Shown: one piece after another, positions 6,388 through 10,573 of the stretch
Layout: the number at the start of each line of letters is the position of its first letter
Position numbering within the stretch: the stretch's first letter is position 1
DNA from: Lutibacter sp.
GTDB lineage: Bacteria; Bacteroidota; Bacteroidia; Flavobacteriales; Flavobacteriaceae
Reading direction: 5' to 3'
NCBI GenBank assembly: GCA_003516285.1
Contig: DPCK01000086.1
Span: 9,298-19,870, forward strand
DNA: 10,573 bases
Made by a program: the position numbers and the translations under genes
Notes under the pieces: model-generated
What the model saw: the letters and a program-made list of their open reading frames with translations, nothing else
What the model was told of the DNA's origin: nothing
The model's database searches: none

Positions 6388-7270
6388 TCCCGTATTGTTA
6401 AAAGAAAGTGTGGATGGTTTAAATATCAATCCAGACGGCATTTATGTTGATGTTACGTTTGGTGGCGGAGGCCATTCAAGAGAGATATTGAGCAGGTTGA
6501 ATGAGCATGGGAAACTTTATGCATTTGACCAGGATGAAGACGCGCAACGCAATGCGATAGACGATTCGAGATTTACCTTGATACCTCAGAATTTCAGATT
6601 TATAAAAAGGTATTTGCGTTTTTACGGCATCAAGAAAGTGGATGGTATTTTAGCGGATTTAGGTGTTTCTTCTCATCAATTTGATGAAGCGGAACGCGGA
6701 TTTTCAACAAGATTTGATGCCGATTTAGATATGAGAATGAACCAATCTGGCGCATTGTCGGCATTTGAGGTCATCAATAAATATGAGGAGGAAAAATTGG
6801 CCAATGTGTTATTTAATTATAGCGAATTGCGCAACGCAAAAGATATCGCCAGAAGAATTGTTGAAAAGCGTGCCGAAGAAAAAATTAAAACAAGTTTTCA
6901 GCTAAAAGAAGTGTTGGCGGCATTTGTGCCAAAATCACAGGAACATAAAGTGCTGGCCCAAATTTTTCAGGGAATTAGAATTGAGGTGAACCAGGAGATA
7001 GAGGCTTTGAAAGAATTTTTATTACAAGTGCCTGAATTATTAAATGAAGGCGGAAGATTGAGCGTATTGTCGTATCATTCCTTGGAAGATAGGCTGGTAA
7101 AAAGATTTATCAGAAGCGGACTTTTTGAAGGGGAACCCGTGAAAGATTATTATGGGAATATTACAGTTCCCTTAAAAAAAGTGGGGCAAATGGTGGTTCC
7201 GTCATTTCAGGAAATTAAAAAGAACAGCAGGGCAAGAAGCGCAAAATTAAGAATCGCAACTTTAGCATAA
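6362..7270 (+). CDS. rsmH: 16S rRNA (cytosine-1402-N4)-methyltransferase RsmH (MraW)
   Basis: 302 residues at most. It adds the N4-methyl group to C1402 in the decoding centre of 16S rRNA, using S-adenosylmethionine. Motifs are YHNPVLL (7-13), DVTFGGGGHS (30-39, cofactor loop), FDQDEDA (55-61), ADLGVSSHQFD (98-108) followed by ERGFSTR, DMRM, VLSYHSLEDRLVK (235-247) and SRARSAKLR near the end. Three in-frame ATGs lie close together at 6362, 6368 and 6374; the last gives a protein starting MEYHNPVLL and is equally plausible. All three are inside the end of mraZ, so translation is probably coupled to it. The stop codon is directly followed by the ftsL-like ATG with no gap. Confidence 0.96.
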   Translation: MTMRMEYHNPVLLKESVDGLNINPDGIYVDVTFGGGGHSREILSRLNEHGKLYAFDQDEDAQRNAIDDSRFTLIPQNFRFIKRYLRFYGIKKVDGILADLGVSSHQFDEAERGFSTRFDADLDMRMNQSGALSAFEVINKYEEEKLANVLFNYSELRNAKDIARRIVEKRAEEKIKTSFQLKEVLAAFVPKSQEHKVLAQIFQGIRIEVNQEIEALKEFLLQVPELLNEGGRLSVLSYHSLEDRLVKRFIRSGLFEGEPVKDYYGNITVPLKKVGQMVVPSFQEIKKNSRARSAKLRIATLA

Positions 7271-7597
7271 ATGGCAAAAATATCAAATAGCGTTTACGAT
7301 TTATTAAAAGGGAAATTCTTGATACAAGAAGATTCCTTTAAAAATTGGCGTTTTATTTTTTTTATAGTCGCCTTGGTGCTTTTGATGATTGCGAGCGGAC
7401 ACAGTTCAGACAAAAAAGTAATGGAAATTGCGCAGCTGAACAAAGATATTAAAGAATTAAGAGCAGAATTTGTTGATACACGATCAATTTCAATGAAAAT
7501 GAAACTGGAATCAACCATAAGAAATAAGGTGGGAGCATTTGGATTAAAACCAAGTGAAAATCCTCCCCAAGTAATTAAAGTAACCTCAAAAAAGTAA
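7271..7597 (+). CDS. ftsL: FtsL-like cell division membrane protein
   Basis: 108 residues. A cytoplasmic N-terminal tail of about 25 residues is followed by one membrane segment (about 27-42, rich in F, I, V and L) and then a charged, heptad-like stretch (about 47-70) suited to a coiled coil. This is the shape of FtsL, the bitopic division protein that pairs with FtsB and activates the FtsW-FtsI synthase. FtsL sequences diverge so much that length, topology and position between rsmH and the transpeptidase gene carry most of the argument; Bacteroidetes members form their own family. The ATG directly abuts the rsmH stop. The C-terminal 15 residues are polar and proline-bearing and probably disordered. 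An unrelated small membrane protein is the only real alternative. Confidence 0.85.
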   Translation: MAKISNSVYDLLKGKFLIQEDSFKNWRFIFFIVALVLLMIASGHSSDKKVMEIAQLNKDIKELRAEFVDTRSISMKMKLESTIRNKVGAFGLKPSENPPQVIKVTSKK

Positions 7598-7604
7598 ATT
7601 AACA

Positions 7605-9590
7605 TTGGCTGCAACAAAAAAAGGCATATTAAATAAACTCTATGTGGTGTTTGTGTTGATCACACTTTTTTTGGCGGCTATTATTTTAAGGCTAACCGAT
7701 ATTCAATTTGCTGATGGTGAAAAGTACAGGGATATGTCGGAACAACTTACCTTGAAAAACGACACTATTTTTGCAAATCGCGGCAATGTTTTTTCGGCAG
7801 ATGGCAGTTTGTTGGCAACTTCTATGTCTCAATATGAAATTAGAATGGACGCTTATACTGTTGAGGCTGAAGAATTTGAAGCAAACATAAGAAGTCTTTC
7901 TGTGGAGCTTTCAAAAATGTTGGGGAAACCGGCTAGGGAATGGGAAAATAAAATAAGAAAAGCGAGATTAAACAAAAACAGGTACCTGTTCATTACCCGA
8001 AAATTGGGGTACAATGAATATGTGAAAATTAAAAGTTTTCCAATTTTCAATTTGGGAATGTACAAGGGCGGATTTATAGCTGAACAATCAACAGTTAGGG
8101 CGCATCCTTTGGGGAAAGTTGCTGAACGAACTATTGGTTATGATGATTATAGAGGCGCGCCAGGTATTGAAGGTGCGTACCGGGAATATTTAAATGGAAA
8201 GTTTGGATGGCGTTTGAAGCAAAAAATAGCCAAAGGCCAATGGAAACCAATTAATGACGCTAATGAAAAAGAACCGGTTGACGGAAAAGATATTGTCACC
8301 ACCATCGACATAAATATACAAGATATTGCACACCATTCCTTATTGAGACAGTTAGAATTTTATGAGGCCGATCACGGTTGTGTGGTGGTTATGGAAACCA
8401 AAACCGGCGAAATAAAAGCAATTTCTAATTTGGGGAAAAATGCCAACGGCAACTATTATGAACGTTTGAATTATGCCATTGGAGAATCCAATGAACCAGG
8501 TTCTGCCTTTAAAGTGATGTCGATGGTTGTTGCATTGGAAACAAAAGCAATAGATACAGGTACCATAGTTGATACGGGCGGAGGCAGATATGTCATTCAC
8601 GGAAGGGCTATAAATGATTCAAGAAAAGGTGGTTATGGAAAGATTTCTGCGGCTCGCGCACTTGAAGTTTCTTCAAATATTGGGTTTGCAAGATTAATTA
8701 ATGAAAATTTCAGTAAAAATCCTGAGAAATTTATCAATGCTTTAAGGGGAATGCATTTAAATGATAAGTTAGGGTTACCAATAAAAGGGGAAGGTTTGCC
8801 AGAAATCCCTGGACCAGGCGATAAAAAATGGAGCAAGAACGCATTGCCTTCAATTGCTTACGGTTATAATATTAGCTTAACGCCACTTCAAATTTTGACA
8901 TTTTATAACGCCATTGCCAACAACGGAGAAATGGTGAAACCGAAATTTATTAAAGAAATTCGATCTTGGGACAACCAACATTTAGAATCTTTTGATAAAG
9001 AAGTCATTGATCCGGCAATTTGTTCAAAAGAGACCATAGATAAAATGCAGGAAATGCTTAAAAATGTGGTGGTGCACGGAACTGGAAGAAAATTATATGC
9101 CGAAAATTTTTCTATGGCTGGTAAAACAGGAACTGCAAGAACCGAATATTGGATGGATGATTGGGAGACAAACAGGCGTTATATTTCCTCTTTTACAGGA
9201 TATTTTCCTGCCGAGAATCCGAAGTATTCTTGCATTGTGGTCATACACAAACCTAAAGCGCAAACAGGTTATTACGGTGCCGATGTTTCCGGACCGGTTT
9301 TTAAGGATATTGCCCAAAAAATTTACCTGTCAAAATCCGAAATTAATAAAATTGAGAATAAAACGCCAGATTTCAAAAGCATAGAAAATGACTATAACGC
9401 CTATTTCACCATTGCCAACAAAGAAATTGACACGATTCCAAATGTAAAAGGAATGGCAGGAATGGACGCTATCTCGCTACTTGAAAATTTAGGGTTAAAA
9501 GTGAGTTATGTAGGAAAAGGAAAAGTAGCGGAGCAATCGCAGCTTGCCGGCGAAAAAATAATCAAAGGATCAACCATCATACTAAATTAA
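7605..9590 (+). CDS. ftsI: FtsI-type penicillin-binding protein with one PASTA domain
   Basis: 661 residues. It is a monofunctional class B transpeptidase that cross-links septal peptidoglycan on the periplasmic side, partnered with FtsW. A single membrane anchor (about 11-30) is followed by the PBP dimerisation domain (about 50-210) and the transpeptidase domain with all three active-site motifs: SAFK (300-303, Ser300 nucleophile), SSN (356-358) and KTGT (507-510). A PASTA domain closes the protein (about 609-661, starting IPNVKGM). The start is a TTG seven bases after the ftsL stop. In-frame sequence upstream holds a stop at 7581 and no ATG or GTG, and the next in-frame Met is residue 43, which would remove the anchor, so TTG is strongly favoured. 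A PASTA tail on the division PBP is common outside Proteobacteria. No Shine-Dalgarno sequence is visible. Confidence 0.95.
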   Translation: MAATKKGILNKLYVVFVLITLFLAAIILRLTDIQFADGEKYRDMSEQLTLKNDTIFANRGNVFSADGSLLATSMSQYEIRMDAYTVEAEEFEANIRSLSVELSKMLGKPAREWENKIRKARLNKNRYLFITRKLGYNEYVKIKSFPIFNLGMYKGGFIAEQSTVRAHPLGKVAERTIGYDDYRGAPGIEGAYREYLNGKFGWRLKQKIAKGQWKPINDANEKEPVDGKDIVTTIDINIQDIAHHSLLRQLEFYEADHGCVVVMETKTGEIKAISNLGKNANGNYYERLNYAIGESNEPGSAFKVMSMVVALETKAIDTGTIVDTGGGRYVIHGRAINDSRKGGYGKISAARALEVSSNIGFARLINENFSKNPEKFINALRGMHLNDKLGLPIKGEGLPEIPGPGDKKWSKNALPSIAYGYNISLTPLQILTFYNAIANNGEMVKPKFIKEIRSWDNQHLESFDKEVIDPAICSKETIDKMQEMLKNVVVHGTGRKLYAENFSMAGKTGTARTEYWMDDWETNRRYISSFTGYFPAENPKYSCIVVIHKPKAQTGYYGADVSGPVFKDIAQKIYLSKSEINKIENKTPDFKSIENDYNAYFTIANKEIDTIPNVKGMAGMDAISLLENLGLKVSYVGKGKVAEQSQLAGEKIIKGSTIILN

Positions 9591-9595
9591 ATTAT

Positions 9596-10573
9596 TTGAA
9601 ATCAGTCAAAGACATATTAAATAAAGTTGTGGTAAACGCAATTCAAGGCAGCACCGACATAAAAGTGAACGCCATTGTATTCGATTCAAGAAATGTGCAT
9701 AAAAATTGCCTGTTCGCGGCACAAAAAGGCTTGTTGTTTGACGGACATCAATTTATTGATAAAGCGATTGAATTAGGCGCTGTAGCAATTCTTTGTGAAA
9801 AATTGCCTGAGAATTTAGCTGAAAACATCACCTATATTCAGGTTGAAGATTCAAATAGCGCTTTGGCATTGATTGCATCAAACTTTTATGGCAATCCGTC
9901 TTCAAAATTAGAATTAATAGGAATTACTGGCACCAACGGAAAAACCACTGTTGCCACGTTGCTCTATAAATTATTCCAAAATGCCGGTTACAAAACGGGG
10001 CTGTTATCAACCGTAAAAATTTTGGTTGATACCAAACAATATGAAGCCACGCACACCACACCAAATTCTGTGGCCATAAATTCTTATCTGAATGAAATGG
10101 TTGAGTTGGGTGTAGATTACTGTTTTATGGAAGTGAGTTCTCACGGAATTCATCAGAAAAGAACAGAAGGATTGCAATTTGCAGGCGGCGTATTTACGAA
10201 TTTAACGCACGACCATTTGGATTATCATAAAACATTTGCGGAATACAGGGACGTAAAAAAAATATTTTTTGATCGATTGCCAAAAACGGCTTTTGCGTTG
10301 GTAAATATCGATGATAAAAACGGACCGGTGATGTTTCAAAATACCGAAGCCAAAAAACAGTCATATGCGTTAAAAACGATGGCCGATTTTAAGGCTAAAA
10401 TAATTGAAAACCAGTTTTCGGGCTTGGTGCTGAATATCAACAACAATGAAGTTTACACCAAATTAATTGGCCGATTTAACGCTTATAATTTATTGGCGGT
10501 TTATGGCGCATCTGTCCTTTTGGGATTGGATTCCGAAGAAGCTATGCGTCATTTAAGCGGGCTGGAAAACGTA
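9596..10573 (+). CDS. murE: UDP-N-acetylmuramoyl-tripeptide synthetase MurE, 5' part
   Basis: 326 residues are visible and the gene runs off the right edge. MurE is a cytoplasmic ATP-dependent ligase that adds the third amino acid to UDP-MurNAc-L-Ala-D-Glu. Motifs are DSRNV (30-34, nucleotide sugar binding), the ATP loop GITGTNGKTT (109-118), HTTPNS (153-158), MEVSSHG (178-184) and TNLTHDHLDYH (201-211). In YRDVKK (217-222), Lys221 is the likely carbamylated lysine. The region that decides meso-diaminopimelate versus lysine (DNPR motif) is outside the window. I choose the TTG at 9596, five bases after the ftsI stop, because it gives the family-like N-terminus MKSVKDIL; no ATG occurs in frame until far inside the ligase domain. 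It is the fifth gene of the cluster and probably cotranscribed with ftsI. Confidence 0.93.
   Translation, partial: MKSVKDILNKVVVNAIQGSTDIKVNAIVFDSRNVHKNCLFAAQKGLLFDGHQFIDKAIELGAVAILCEKLPENLAENITYIQVEDSNSALALIASNFYGNPSSKLELIGITGTNGKTTVATLLYKLFQNAGYKTGLLSTVKILVDTKQYEATHTTPNSVAINSYLNEMVELGVDYCFMEVSSHGIHQKRTEGLQFAGGVFTNLTHDHLDYHKTFAEYRDVKKIFFDRLPKTAFALVNIDDKNGPVMFQNTEAKKQSYALKTMADFKAKIIENQFSGLVLNINNNEVYTKLIGRFNAYNLLAVYGASVLLGLDSEEAMRHLSGLENV

Noticed and set aside
8352..8600. Minus-strand open frame inside ftsI
   Set aside because: It covers the SxxK region of the transpeptidase on the opposite strand and has no recognisable content.
1..10573. tRNA, rRNA, CRISPR array, insertion sequence, toxin-antitoxin or phage genes
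   Set aside because: I looked on both strands and saw none; coding genes with full family motifs fill nearly the whole window.

Overview
This is an AT-rich window from a member of Bacteroidetes, most likely a flavobacterium. Four things point there: a transcarbamylase of the acyl-ornithine type, start regions that are A-rich and mostly lack a Shine-Dalgarno sequence, exact TAnnTTTG promoter boxes, and the gene order hydrolase/engB divergent from mraZ-rsmH-ftsL-pbp-murE. No phage, plasmid, CRISPR, transposase or defence gene is visible. All ten genes are recognisable housekeeping genes, and I do not see an undescribed system. The interesting material lies in the non-coding gaps.

Bases 1-3589, plus strand, are the end of an arginine biosynthesis cluster: the 3' part of an N-acyl-ornithine carbamoyltransferase (argF'), then argB, argE and argH. 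argB/argE and argE/argH overlap as TAATG, so they are probably translationally coupled. The layout implies a pathway whose intermediates stay N-acylated through citrulline: ArgF' makes N-acyl-citrulline, ArgE removes the acyl group, and ArgH finishes the route after argininosuccinate synthase, which is not in the window. A residue in the visible end of ArgF' hints that the acyl group is succinyl rather than acetyl. The 139-base gap before argB holds a two-hairpin repeat whose arms covary.

Bases 3633-5704, minus strand, are a tight three-gene run read right to left: an alpha/beta hydrolase, the ribosome-assembly GTPase EngB, and a single-domain RluA-type pseudouridine synthase, with gaps of 3 and 2 bases. 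The run converges on argH. A five-unit 7-base repeat fills the junction and runs into the end of the pseudouridine synthase gene.

Bases 5705-5910 are the divergent control region. It holds a Bacteroidetes-type promoter box on each strand. In front of mraZ there are three GTGG boxes spaced exactly 10 bases apart, which look like the operator of MraZ itself.

Bases 5911-10573, plus strand, are the start of the division and cell wall (dcw) cluster: mraZ, rsmH, an FtsL-like membrane protein, a PASTA-bearing FtsI-type transpeptidase, and murE, which is cut by the window end. The genes overlap or lie within 7 bases of each other and should form one transcript. The ftsI and murE genes both appear to start with TTG.
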